Positions 23,010 through 30,531 of a stretch of 30,991 bases of DNA are shown piece by piece. The stretch is from CAZMXS01 sp964570325. Lineage in GTDB: Bacteria; Verrucomicrobiota; Kiritimatiellia; CAIQIC01; CAZMXS01. The number at the start of each line of letters is the position of its first letter. Within the stretch, counting starts at the first letter, position 1. The notes under the pieces were generated by a model. The model was not told the DNA's origin. It saw nothing but the letters and a program-made list of their open reading frames with translations, and did not search any database. The stretch lies in contig CAZMXS010000057.1 of the NCBI GenBank assembly GCA_964570325.1, positions 1-30,991 of the forward strand. The letters run 5' to 3'. The translations under genes were made by a program, and so were the position numbers.

Positions 23010-23516
23010 ATGAGCCAAGCAAGCGCCGCAACGGAAGCCCACGCGGGCAATGCCCGGCTGGCGGGCAAATACCTGACCTTCAAACTCGCGGCCGAAGAAT
23101 TCGGCCTCGAGATCCTGAAGGTGCAGGAGATCATCAAGATGATGGACATCACCAAGGTGCCGCGCACCCCGGACTTCATCCGGGGGGTGATCAACCTGCG
23201 CGGCAAGGTCATCCCGGTGATTGACCTGCGCCTGAAATTCGGGATGGAGACCAAGGAGACGACCGACAAGACCTGTGTGATCGTCGTCCAGGTCAAGCGC
23301 GCGGGGGCGGTGGTGATCATGGGCACCATCGTGGACGAAGTCTCGGAGGTACTCGATGTCACCGCCGAGCAGATCGAGCCGCCGCCGGAGTTCGGGACCA
23401 GCGTAGACACGGCATTCATCCTGGGCATGGGCAAGGTGGGCAAGAAGGTGATCATGCTGCTGGACGTGGACAAAGTATTATCCGCCGGCGAACTGGCGGC
23501 GGTGGCGGGCATTTAG
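23010..23516 (+). CDS. cheW: Chemotaxis adaptor CheW (second copy)
   Basis: A 168-residue CheW with a short Ala-rich N-terminus before the first strand (K-Y-L-T-F-K-L-A-A-E-E-F-G-L). Landmarks: I-L-K-V-Q-E-I-I, P-D-F-I-R-G-V-I-N-L-R-G-K-V-I-P-V-I-D-L-R, and D-E-V-S-E-V-L in the second half, closer to the canonical CheW consensus than the copy at 6877. AAGGAG precedes ATG 23010. MCP E starts 30 bp after its stop, so the pair is probably an operon and this CheW may be dedicated to that receptor class, whose signalling tip differs from MCPs A-D. Confidence 0.95.
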   Translation: MSQASAATEAHAGNARLAGKYLTFKLAAEEFGLEILKVQEIIKMMDITKVPRTPDFIRGVINLRGKVIPVIDLRLKFGMETKETTDKTCVIVVQVKRAGAVVIMGTIVDEVSEVLDVTAEQIEPPPEFGTSVDTAFILGMGKVGKKVIMLLDVDKVLSAGELAAVAGI

Positions 23517-23546
23517 TATGAGGCGGACCAAGCAAGGAGAAAAGCC

Positions 23547-25598
23547 ATGTTCAAGAACATGAAGTTGGCGGCAAAAATCGGAGTAGGCTTCGGGTTGCTG
23601 ATTCTGATCGCGTTGGTGCTGGGCGGGCTGGCGTTCGTGAGCATGAACAGCGTCAAAAAGACAGCCAATGTGCTGGCGAACGAGAACGTGCCCGAAGTGG
23701 GGGTGGCGAACAACATCGAACGTATGTCGCTGCTGACAATGTACCAGGCGCGCGGATATGTCCTGTCGGATGAAAAGCATTATCTGACCGCCGCGCAAGG
23801 CTATCTGGCGGACGTGAAGAAGTTCCTGAAGGAAGCCCGGGATCACGCGACGAAGTTTGACATGGCGGTGCTACGGCAAAACACGGACAAGGCCGAAACC
23901 AAGGCGCTGGAATACGAGAAACTGCTGGACGAGACGATCGCGCGCACGGAGGCGATGACCAAGGAGAAGGAAGCCTCGCTGGCCGCCGCCGACAAGTACA
24001 TGAAGGTCTGCTATGAATTTCTGGAAGGGCAGCAAAAGACGATGAAGGAAGAAATCAAGTCCTACACGGCCGGAACCGCCGGCGCTACCGGCGATGCGGC
24101 CGCTGCGGCGCTGGAGGAGCGGGTCCGGAAGATTAACCTGTGCAACGATGTCATTGATCTAGGGAACTGGATCCGGCTGGGCACCTGGCAGGCGATCGCG
24201 ACACGCGATACCAAGCTCTTCCAGGAAACCGAGAAACGTTTTGACACCGTCAACGCCAAGCTGGACGAACTCAAAGCCATCACTCGACAGGAGGTCAATC
24301 TCCGGCAGATCGAGGAATGTCGCAAGGCAGGCGCGGAATACCTCGGCTGCATGCAGCGTTTCATGGAGGAGTGGTTTGCCCGCGAACAGTTGAACAAGGA
24401 CCGCGGCGTGGCCGCGCAGGCGGTGCTCGACGCCGCCAAGGAGACCGCGCTCTCCGGCATGGAAGACACACAAAAGGCCGCCGCGGAAGCTGCCGCTTCC
24501 CTGTCCCGATCTTCGACTACCATGTTCATCGGGCTGGTCGTCGCCATCATCGTCGGCATCATCCTGGCCATCTTCATCACCCGTTCCATCACTGGCCCGA
24601 TTAACAAAGTGATCGAAGGGTTAAGCTCCGGCTCCGAACAGGTGACCTCGGCCTCGGGTCAGGTCTCCAGCGCCAGCCAGCAGATGGCGCAGGGGGCCAG
24701 TGAGCAGGCCTCCAGCCTGGAGGAAACGTCCTCCAGCCTGGAGGAAATGGCTTCGATGACCCGGCAAAACGCGGACAACGCCGGCAAGGCCGACAGTCTG
24801 ATGGCCGAGGCCAAGAAGACGGTGGCCGAAGGCGCGGCGGCGATGGACCAGATGTCCGACGCCATCGTCAAGATCAAGACGGCCGCCAACGACACGGCGA
24901 AGATCATCAAGACAATTGACGAGATCGCGTTCCAGACCAACCTGCTGGCGCTCAACGCGGCGGTCGAGGCGGCGCGGGCAGGCGAGGCGGGCAAGGGGTT
25001 CGCGGTGGTGGCCGAGGAAGTGCGCAACCTGGCCCGGCGCAGCGCGGAAGCCGCCAAGAACACGGCGGATCTGATCGAAGGTTCCCAGCGCCATGCCGAG
25101 TCGGGCGTGACGGTGGCGGAGAACATGAAGAAGGTGTTCGCCGGCATCCAGGACAGCGCGGGCAAGGTGGCGACGCTGATTGGCGAGATTGCGGCGGCAT
25201 CGAAGGAGCAGGCGCAGGGCATTGACCAGGTGAATACGGCGGTTTCGGAGATGGACAAGGTCGTGCAGCAGAACGCGGCCAACGCCGAGGAATCGGCGAG
25301 CGCATCCGAGGAGCTGTCCAGCCAGGCGCAGGAGCTCAACGCGATGGTCGCGGACCTCATGGCGATCGTCGGCGGCGCGGGCAGCCAGGCGGGGCAAGTG
25401 ATCAATAAACAGCGGGCCATGACCGGGGGGCAGCGGGCCACGAGTGGCGGGCAGAGACCCATAGCCGGCCATCAGAAGGCGGTCCACCATGCACTGCCTC
25501 AACACCATACGACAACGCCCAAGCCGGCGGCCGCGCACAAGGCAGCCAAACCTGAAGAAGTGATCCCGCTCGACGAGAAAGAGTTTAAAGACTTCTAG
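23547..25598 (+). CDS. Methyl-accepting chemotaxis protein with long helical sensor and C-terminal tether (MCP E)
   Basis: A 683-residue receptor. TM1 about 10-32, an approximately 290-residue all-helical extracytoplasmic domain resembling the helical bimodular (HBM) sensors, TM2 about 325-347, then a signalling domain distinct from MCPs A-D (tip E-I-A-F-Q-T-N-L-L-A-L-N-A-A-V-E-A-A-R). After the coiled coil comes a flexible tail of about 60 residues with three G/QR-rich repeats (QRAMTGG, QRATSGG, QRPIAGH), a His-rich stretch, and the terminus E-F-K-D-F, which fits the aromatic-x-x-aromatic pentapeptide used to dock CheR or CheB. HBM sensors often bind organic acids; the ligand here is unknown. 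AAGGAG upstream of ATG 23547. Paired with the cheW at 23010. Confidence 0.94.
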   Translation: MFKNMKLAAKIGVGFGLLILIALVLGGLAFVSMNSVKKTANVLANENVPEVGVANNIERMSLLTMYQARGYVLSDEKHYLTAAQGYLADVKKFLKEARDHATKFDMAVLRQNTDKAETKALEYEKLLDETIARTEAMTKEKEASLAAADKYMKVCYEFLEGQQKTMKEEIKSYTAGTAGATGDAAAAALEERVRKINLCNDVIDLGNWIRLGTWQAIATRDTKLFQETEKRFDTVNAKLDELKAITRQEVNLRQIEECRKAGAEYLGCMQRFMEEWFAREQLNKDRGVAAQAVLDAAKETALSGMEDTQKAAAEAAASLSRSSTTMFIGLVVAIIVGIILAIFITRSITGPINKVIEGLSSGSEQVTSASGQVSSASQQMAQGASEQASSLEETSSSLEEMASMTRQNADNAGKADSLMAEAKKTVAEGAAAMDQMSDAIVKIKTAANDTAKIIKTIDEIAFQTNLLALNAAVEAARAGEAGKGFAVVAEEVRNLARRSAEAAKNTADLIEGSQRHAESGVTVAENMKKVFAGIQDSAGKVATLIGEIAAASKEQAQGIDQVNTAVSEMDKVVQQNAANAEESASASEELSSQAQELNAMVADLMAIVGGAGSQAGQVINKQRAMTGGQRATSGGQRPIAGHQKAVHHALPQHHTTTPKPAAAHKAAKPEEVIPLDEKEFKDF

Positions 25599-25609
25599 GG
25601 AGAATTGGG

Positions 25610-25677
25610 ATTGCCGATTTGCGGTTTGCGATTGCCGGGCGGGTCAAAGGCCTCATCGCCAACCGCAATTCGGCAAT
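25610..25677. terminator. Inverted repeat between convergent genes, built from heptamer repeats
   Basis: ATTGCCGATTTGCGGTT (25610-25626) and AACCGCAATTCGGCAAT (25661-25677) pair at 16 of 17 positions around a 34-nt loop. Located between MCP E (+) and the STAS gene (-), it could end both transcripts. There is no T-run, so termination is inferred from position; it is also part of the GCGATTT repeat family. Confidence 0.4.
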
Positions 25678-25679
25678 AG

Positions 25680-26018
25680 TCAGCCGTTGACCTGCTGCGC
25701 GGCGTCATCGAAGCTGCCGCAGATGGTGAAGAGGGTGTCCAGCCCGGACATTTCAAAGACTTCGCGGACCACGCTATTCAAGCCGCAGAAAACCATGCGG
25801 CCTTGAAGATTCTTGATTTTCTTCCCGGCAGAAAGAAAACTGCGCAGCCCGGCGCTGCTGATGTATTCGAGCGCCGCCAGATCAACAATTACACGCTTGG
25901 CGCCCTGCCCCAACCATTTATCCACTTCCTTGTCAAAACCCGCCACGCTGGCGGCGTCAAGCCGCCCCTTCAGGCGCAGGATCAAAGGTTCACCCGTTTT
26001 TTCAGCCACGATATCCAT
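25680..26018 (-). CDS. STAS-domain anti-sigma-factor antagonist
   Basis: A 112-residue STAS protein on the minus strand. The motif Y-I-S-S-A-G-L-R aligns with the SpoIIAA phosphoserine loop; S55 is the likely phosphorylation site. Other family marks are L-K-G-R-L-D-A-A and the V-F-C-G-L-N...V-F-E-M-S-G-L-D segment near the C-terminus. Start ATG (26016-26018) has GGAGG 8 bp upstream. It is divergent from an RsbW-like kinase gene 162 bp away, a classic antagonist-kinase pair. It resembles RsbV/SpoIIAA more than the cheA-linked STAS protein at 2792. The two STAS proteins could compete for the same kinase or phosphatase. Family certain, target unknown. Confidence 0.9.
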   Translation of the reverse strand: MDIVAEKTGEPLILRLKGRLDAASVAGFDKEVDKWLGQGAKRVIVDLAALEYISSAGLRSFLSAGKKIKNLQGRMVFCGLNSVVREVFEMSGLDTLFTICGSFDDAAQQVNG

Positions 26019-26103
26019 ATAAGCAACCTCCGCCCGGGTCCGGGCATGGACAAAACGAGGCTAATGTGGCCGCCAGCCGCTTGAAGGTCAATTCATTTCC
26101 AAG

Positions 26104-26140
26104 CCGCGATTTTCGATTTTCGATTTGCGGTTGGCGACGG
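26104..26140. repeat. Degenerate 7-bp repeat (GCGATTT type)
   Basis: GCGATTT TCGATTT TCGATTT GCGGTTG GCGACGG in the divergent STAS / kinase intergenic region. Confidence 0.5.
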
Positions 26141-26180
26141 CGCGGGCGTATGTTTTATCTATCAGGCACACGGATCGCCC

Positions 26181-26648
26181 ATGGCGGATACGCTCCAGTT
26201 GACGGTCAAGAACCGTATTGACGAGTTGGAACCGGCAGCCCTGGCGGTCGGGCAATTCCTGGACGAACACGCCATTGACCCGCGCGCGGCTTATTCCGTC
26301 AACCTCGCCTTGGAGGAAATGCTCACCAACATCATCAAGTACGGCTACGATGACGCAGGCGAACATGAGATTGTTATCCGCGCCGCGGTCGCGCCACAAT
26401 GGGCGCGGCTGACGCTGGAGGATGACGGTCACGAATTCGATCCGCTGGCGGCGCCGGACCCGGATACCGGCGCGGATATTGCGCAACGCAAGATCGGCGG
26501 ATTAGGGATCCATCTGGTACGCCGGATGGTCAACGCGATGCGCTACCGCCGGGAACACGGTCGCAATATCCTGGAGATCGAAGTGGCGCGGGGGCAGGAC
26601 GAGGAACTACGGTCGGGCGGCCAGGAGCCAGTAATCAATAATCAGTAA
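26181..26648 (+). CDS. Anti-sigma-factor-type serine kinase (RsbW/SpoIIAB-like HATPase)
   Basis: A 155-residue GHKL ATPase of RsbW size. N-box N-L-A-L-E-E-M-L-T-N (N50), then L-E-D-D-G-H-E-F-D and the late I-G-G-L-G-I-H-L-V nucleotide-binding glycines. Such kinases phosphorylate a STAS antagonist on serine and bind either it or a target (sigma factor or other protein). The STAS gene next to it on the opposite strand is the probable partner. The D-D-G-H variant of the usual D-x-G-x-G box is common in this subgroup. Start ATG 26181. The last residues (V-I-N-N-Q) and stop codon are provided by a 7-bp repeat run, as at the end of cheA. No sigma factor is seen in the window. Confidence 0.9.
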   Translation: MADTLQLTVKNRIDELEPAALAVGQFLDEHAIDPRAAYSVNLALEEMLTNIIKYGYDDAGEHEIVIRAAVAPQWARLTLEDDGHEFDPLAAPDPDTGADIAQRKIGGLGIHLVRRMVNAMRYRREHGRNILEIEVARGQDEELRSGGQEPVINNQ

Positions 26649-26655
26649 TCAGCGG
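26630..26655. repeat. Heptamer repeat supplying the kinase stop codon
   Basis: AGTAATC AATAATC AGTAATC AGCGG. Same family and orientation as 6337-6362. The TAA at 26646-26648 ends the kinase gene. Confidence 0.65.
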
Positions 26656-26770
26656 GCCATTCCCTGCCTAAACCGGCCTGCGGGAATTAAGTTGCCACTC
26701 CAAAACCGTCTGCTGCCAACCGGCGGTTAAGGAATCTCCGGACGGCTTTGCGGTTACGAAACAAGTTCCC

Positions 26771-27331
26771 TCAACCGGCCGCGCGGGAAAGCAGGTATTC
26801 GTAGGCCTCGTTGATCACGGTCATGGCCCGTACATCGCCGCCGGCATCGGGGTGAAACTTTTTGGCCATGATCTTGCGCTTGCGAACCAAGTCGCGCTTT
26901 TCGATGATCGCGTCAAGGTCGAAGATATTCCGATAGGCTTCTTCCTTCTTGCGGCCTTCGAGCATTTCGATCTGGCGGAAAATGGAGGGAGAGAGGGTCT
27001 CAATCCGCCGCTCAAACTTGCGCCGCTCGATCTCCTCGCGCAAGGCCAGGCTGGTCGAGTAGCGCACGATGAAATCCAGAACATTGCGCTTGTCGAAGTG
27101 CGTAAACTTGCCGAGCGCCTCGAAGCAGTCATCCACCAGTGTGTCGCGAAACCACAGAATACATGAAGACTGCTCAACCGGATTCAGGGTCACTTTGAAG
27201 TGAAAATTATCTATCGCCACCTCGGACAACACCTCCGCTTCGTCAATTACGATCAAACGATCCGCCCCAGATAGCGACAAGATATTGTAGCCCTGAAAAA
27301 TCACGCCGCATAATATATGTACTGTTGACAA
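26771..27331 (-). CDS. Protein with C-terminal J-domain-like segment
   Basis: Up to 186 residues. The C-terminal 40 residues (K-R-K-I-M-A-K-K-F-H-P-D-A-G-G-D, then I-N-E-A-Y-E-Y-L) match helices II-III and the H-P-D loop (H160-P161-D162) of DnaJ J-domains, which stimulate Hsp70 ATPases. The remaining approximately 145 residues, with a charged helical part (E-E-I-E-R-R-K-F-E-R-R), are not recognised. The J-domain being at the C-terminus is unusual for classic DnaJ. Start uncertain: TTG at 27331 and GTG at 27306 (codon 27304-27306) region are both without clear SD. It is divergent from the cheR at 27440, separated by about 110 bp that likely hold both promoters. Link to chemotaxis is only positional. 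Confidence 0.7.
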   Translation of the reverse strand: MSTVHILCGVIFQGYNILSLSGADRLIVIDEAEVLSEVAIDNFHFKVTLNPVEQSSCILWFRDTLVDDCFEALGKFTHFDKRNVLDFIVRYSTSLALREEIERRKFERRIETLSPSIFRQIEMLEGRKKEEAYRNIFDLDAIIEKRDLVRKRKIMAKKFHPDAGGDVRAMTVINEAYEYLLSRAAG

Positions 27332-27439
27332 CTTCTGTAAAGTATTTTTTCTCGGTCAAAAATGAGAATTCGGCCTCGACCGGATAATGAATGTCGTTTA
27401 GAATGCGATGGTTAGCTGGGGCACGTGACGGAACGAAGC
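27332..27439. promoter_or_regulatory. Divergent promoter region, J-domain gene / second che operon
   Basis: About 108 bp, AT-rich in the left half (TAAAGTATTTTTTCT), between divergent starts. It must carry promoters for both sides if both genes are expressed from here. I cannot assign specific -35/-10 boxes. Confidence 0.35.
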
Positions 27440-28258
27440 ATGACTGAAACGCACAGCCTGGACGCAAAAACATTCAAAAAATTCACCGAACTGATCTACG
27501 AACGTTCGGGGATTTCGTTGGGTGATAAGAAAGAAGCGCTCGTGCAAGCGCGCGTGGGCAAGCGGATGCGCGCATTGGGGCTCGCCAGTTTCCGCGCGTA
27601 TTACGACCTGGTGGCGGCGGATGAGAGCGGCAACGAAGTGACGGCGCTGCTGGATGCAATTGCGACGAATGTGACGCATTTTTTTCGCGAGCAGCGGCAC
27701 TTTGAACTGCTGGGCCGCTATCTTAAGCAATGGGAGGGAGCGGGCCAGCGGCGTTTTCGGATTTGGTCGGCGGCGGCCTCGACCGGGGAGGAACCCTATT
27801 CGATCGCCATGACCGTGGCCGAAGCGCTGCGCAACACCCAGGATGCCAAAATCCTGGCCACTGATCTTTCGACGCGAGTCATCCAGCGGGCCCGCGAAGC
27901 CGTGTACGAGGAGCGCCAACTGGAAACTGTGCCCCGCCCCTTTCGGGTGAAATACTTTTTGCGCGAGCGGCATGACGATGGCGTTGTGTACCGTGTTAAC
28001 GACATGCTGCGAGCCATGATAACCTTCGGGCGGATCAACCTGGCGCATCCGCCTTTCCCGCTGAAAGGCCCTTTGGATGTGGTGTTCTGCCGCAATGTCA
28101 TGATATATTTCGACAACGAAGTTCGGGCGCGTTTATTGGCTGCGATTTATGACCTGCTCAAACCGCGGGGCTATCTGATGGTGGGGCATGCGGAAAGTCT
28201 GTCGGGAATGCTGAGCGACTTCAAATCCGTGGAGCCATCGGTCTATGTCAAGGATTGA
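27440..28258 (+). CDS. cheR: Chemotaxis protein methyltransferase CheR (second copy)
   Basis: A 272-residue CheR with the N-terminal helical region (F-K-K-F-T-E-L-I-Y-E-R-S-G-I) and methyltransferase motifs I-W-S-A-A-A-S-T-G-E-E-P-Y-S, I-L-A-T-D-L-S, V-F-C-R-N-V-M-I-Y-F and L-M-V-G-H-A-E-S. It is clearly divergent from the copy at 20459 and not a recent duplicate. ATG 27440 is preferred (GGA about 7 bp upstream); a GTG at 27425 is in frame. It heads a tightly packed operon CheR-CheD-HDOD-CheY-CheX-CheB with 4-bp overlaps at two junctions and only 5-18 bp gaps at the others. Its receptor targets may be MCP E or receptors elsewhere. Confidence 0.94.
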   Translation: MTETHSLDAKTFKKFTELIYERSGISLGDKKEALVQARVGKRMRALGLASFRAYYDLVAADESGNEVTALLDAIATNVTHFFREQRHFELLGRYLKQWEGAGQRRFRIWSAAASTGEEPYSIAMTVAEALRNTQDAKILATDLSTRVIQRAREAVYEERQLETVPRPFRVKYFLRERHDDGVVYRVNDMLRAMITFGRINLAHPPFPLKGPLDVVFCRNVMIYFDNEVRARLLAAIYDLLKPRGYLMVGHAESLSGMLSDFKSVEPSVYVKD

Positions 28259-28276
28259 GGCAGAGCCGGGGTCAGG

Positions 28277-28756
28277 ATGAACAACATCATCGTGGGTATT
28301 TCGGAGATGGCGGTGTCGTCGAACCCCGACGACGTGCTGGTGACTTATTCGCTGGGCTCCTGCCTGGGCGTGACGGTTTACGATCCGACACTGCGCATTG
28401 GCGGGTTGATTCATTGCATGTTGCCGCTCTCGCAGATCGATATCCAGAAGGCCGCCACCACGCCGTGCATGTTCGTAGACACCGGCACAACCAAGTTGCT
28501 GACCGACATTTTCGCGCGCGGCTGCCGTAAGAACAACCTGATCGTCCGCATCGCGGGCGCTTCCAGCGTCCTCGACAGCAAGGGACTGTTCAAGATCGGC
28601 GAGCGCAATTACACCGTCTTCCGCAAGATCCTTTGGAAAAACAGCATGTTGATCGCCGCCGAGGACATCGGCGGGACAGCGTCGCGCACGGTCCGGCTGG
28701 AAATCGGGACTGGGCGATGTGTGGTCAAATCCGGCGGCATGGAGAAGGAACTATGA
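28277..28756 (+). CDS. cheD: Chemoreceptor glutamine deamidase CheD
   Basis: A 159-residue CheD. The papain-like triad is visible: T23, C29 (S-L-G-S-C-L-G) and H46 (G-G-L-I-H-C-M-L-P), the same spacing as T21/C27/H44 of Thermotoga CheD. It deamidates specific receptor glutamines and in many bacteria is recruited by a CheC-type phosphatase; the CheX-like gene three positions downstream fits that theme, though CheX itself is not known to bind CheD. The stop overlaps the start of the HDOD gene (28753-28756). Start ATG 28277, 18 bp after cheR. Confidence 0.95.
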   Translation: MNNIIVGISEMAVSSNPDDVLVTYSLGSCLGVTVYDPTLRIGGLIHCMLPLSQIDIQKAATTPCMFVDTGTTKLLTDIFARGCRKNNLIVRIAGASSVLDSKGLFKIGERNYTVFRKILWKNSMLIAAEDIGGTASRTVRLEIGTGRCVVKSGGMEKEL

Positions 28757-29637
28757 ACAGCGCCCAACCAGGCAAGGGCGGCGCGCAGGCGCTGCCGCAG
28801 CGCGCGCGAATTGAGGAGCGCATCCGCAAATTCGAGGCGATGCCGGCGTTTGTCGCGCAGGTGATCGCGATGCTGAACAACCCGCGCACGGACGCGCTGG
28901 AGATCGCCGGCCGAATCAAGATGGACCCGGGCATGACGGCCAACATCCTGCGTCTGGCCAACTCGGCGCAGTTCGGCGCCCAGCGCCAGGTCAGCTCGCT
29001 GCAGGAGGCGATCGTGCGCCTCGGCCTGAAGCAACTGTTCCAGTTGATCGTCGCTTCCGGGATGGGCCGGCGCCTCTCGCGTCCGCTGCCGGGCTACGAA
29101 CTGCGGCCTGACGAGTTGCTCAGCCACTCGTTATTCACCGCGCTCGGCGCGGAAGAGATTTGCAAGGCGCTGGCCATTGACACGCCGGACATGCTGTTCA
29201 CCGCGGGGCTGTTGCACGATCTCGGCAAACTGATCACGGACGAAAGCGTCGCCGCGGAAAAGGAAAACATCCGCGCGCGGGTTCGCGATCAGCGCCTGAC
29301 ATACGACACCGCCGAGGCGCAGACACTCGGCCTGCACCACGCTGAAGCGGGCGGGCGGATTATTGACGGCTGGAACTTCCCGGCCCAGCTTGTGGCCGCC
29401 GCGCGCTGGCATCACCGGCCCGAGGACGCCGGGGTCTGGCAAAACACGGTGGCGATTGTGCACATCGCCGAATTCCTCGCCTACAGCGAAGGGATCGGCA
29501 CCGGGATTGACGGCTTGGACTACGGGCTTTCGCAGGTGGCCGTTGACAATCTCGGCCTGAAGAAAACCACGCTGGAGCTGGTCGCCAGCCGGGCGCTGGA
29601 ACGGATGCGGCTGCTTCAGCCGCTTTTGCAGCCGTAA
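28753..29637 (+). CDS. HDOD-domain signalling protein (second copy)
   Basis: A 294-residue HDOD protein: I-R-K-F-E-A-M-P-A-F near the start, D-P-G-M-T-A-N-I-L-R-L-A-N-S-A, L-L-H-D-L-G-K-L (H155-D156), L-H-H-A-E-A-G-G and W-H-H-R-P-E-D. It parallels the protein at 21806 and again lies beside a CheY, here directly upstream. Start ATG 28753 has GGAGAAGGAA just before it and overlaps cheD by 4 bp, so it is translated as part of the chemotaxis operon. A longer in-frame ORF from 28633 runs inside cheD and is rejected. Biochemical role unknown. Confidence 0.88.
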   Translation: MNSAQPGKGGAQALPQRARIEERIRKFEAMPAFVAQVIAMLNNPRTDALEIAGRIKMDPGMTANILRLANSAQFGAQRQVSSLQEAIVRLGLKQLFQLIVASGMGRRLSRPLPGYELRPDELLSHSLFTALGAEEICKALAIDTPDMLFTAGLLHDLGKLITDESVAAEKENIRARVRDQRLTYDTAEAQTLGLHHAEAGGRIIDGWNFPAQLVAAARWHHRPEDAGVWQNTVAIVHIAEFLAYSEGIGTGIDGLDYGLSQVAVDNLGLKKTTLELVASRALERMRLLQPLLQP

Positions 29638-29647
29638 GGAGGTCGCG

Positions 29648-30064
29648 ATGGCATACAACATCCTGATCGTGGACGACTCGGTGACGGCGCGATCATTCAT
29701 CGCCAAGGCGATCACCGTGTCAGGCGTTGATATCGGCGCCATTCACGAGGCGCGTAACGGCCGCGAGGCGCTCGACATTCTGCATGCCCAATGGATTGAC
29801 ATGGTGCTGGCCGACATCAACATGCCCGTGATGAGCGGCATCGAGATGGTGCGGCGAATGAACGCGGACGGCCTCATGAAAACCGTCCCGGTGGTCATCG
29901 TCTCGACCGAGCGCAGCGAGACGCGGATCGCCGAACTCATGGCCGCGGGCGTCCGCGAATATCTTAACAAGCCTTTCACACCCGAAAAGTTCAAGCAGGT
30001 GGTCGAGCGCATTCTGGGAGCCGCCGCGGCGGAGGCGGGCCCCGGCGCCGCGAAAGGAGGCTAA
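29648..30064 (+). CDS. Single-domain response regulator (CheY-like)
   Basis: A 138-residue receiver with D9-D10, phosphoacceptor D56 (L-A-D-I-N-M-P-V), S-T at the switch position and N-K-P-F (the conserved Lys-Pro). A short Ala/Gly-rich C-terminal extension of about 14 residues follows the last helix. AAGGAGG lies 6 bp before ATG 29648. It sits directly before a CheX-like phosphatase, a frequent pairing in which CheX dephosphorylates the CheY, so it is likely the output or feedback regulator of this second operon. Confidence 0.92.
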   Translation: MAYNILIVDDSVTARSFIAKAITVSGVDIGAIHEARNGREALDILHAQWIDMVLADINMPVMSGIEMVRRMNADGLMKTVPVVIVSTERSETRIAELMAAGVREYLNKPFTPEKFKQVVERILGAAAAEAGPGAAKGG

Positions 30065-30069
30065 GCCCC

Positions 30070-30531
30070 GTGGACCCGGACAAGGAACAGATCCTGCTGG
30101 AAAATGTTTTTGCGGAAGTCTTGGAGAAATTCGCGTTCATGTTCAACGAACCGACCCCCCCGCCCGAACTGCCCATCCCGGATTCGCCGGCTTTCTGCGC
30201 CCGGATCGAGTTCGATGGCCCGCGGCGCGGCCGGCTTGAGGTGGCCGCTCCGGCCGACATGTGCTACCTGCTGGCCGCCAACATCCTGGGCATCGAATCC
30301 ACCGCCGTAAACGCGGACGGCGCCAAGGACGCCCTCAAGGAAATGCTCAACGTTGCCTGTGGCGAGTTCGTCGAACAACTCGCCGGTCCGCAAGCGGTCT
30401 TCAACCTCTCGATCCCCGATCTGGCGGAGTTGGATGAGGACGGCTGGCGCCGCTTCGCCGCCCGGCCCGGCGCGCACGGGATGCTGGTGGACAACATGCC
30501 CGTGATCCTGCTATTCGAGGACCACGGATGA
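30070..30531 (+). CDS. CheX-like CheY-P phosphatase
   Basis: A 153-residue protein with the CheC/CheX/FliY phosphatase signature helix A-L-K-E-M-L-N (E91-x-x-N94), followed by V-A-C-G-E-F-V; the Glu and Asn are the catalytic pair that speeds dephosphorylation of CheY-P. Only one such helix is visible, as in CheX rather than CheC. The start is GTG 30070, 5 bp after the CheY stop, with AAAGGAGG in the end of the CheY gene (about 30054-30060). Its stop overlaps the next cheB by 4 bp. Function of the family is established; the specific CheY partner is inferred from adjacency. Confidence 0.85.
   Translation: MDPDKEQILLENVFAEVLEKFAFMFNEPTPPPELPIPDSPAFCARIEFDGPRRGRLEVAAPADMCYLLAANILGIESTAVNADGAKDALKEMLNVACGEFVEQLAGPQAVFNLSIPDLAELDEDGWRRFAARPGAHGMLVDNMPVILLFEDHG

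Noticed and set aside
28633..28752. Longer N-terminus for the second HDOD protein
   Set aside because: Lies inside cheD in another frame; ATG 28753 has an SD and an ATGA overlap.
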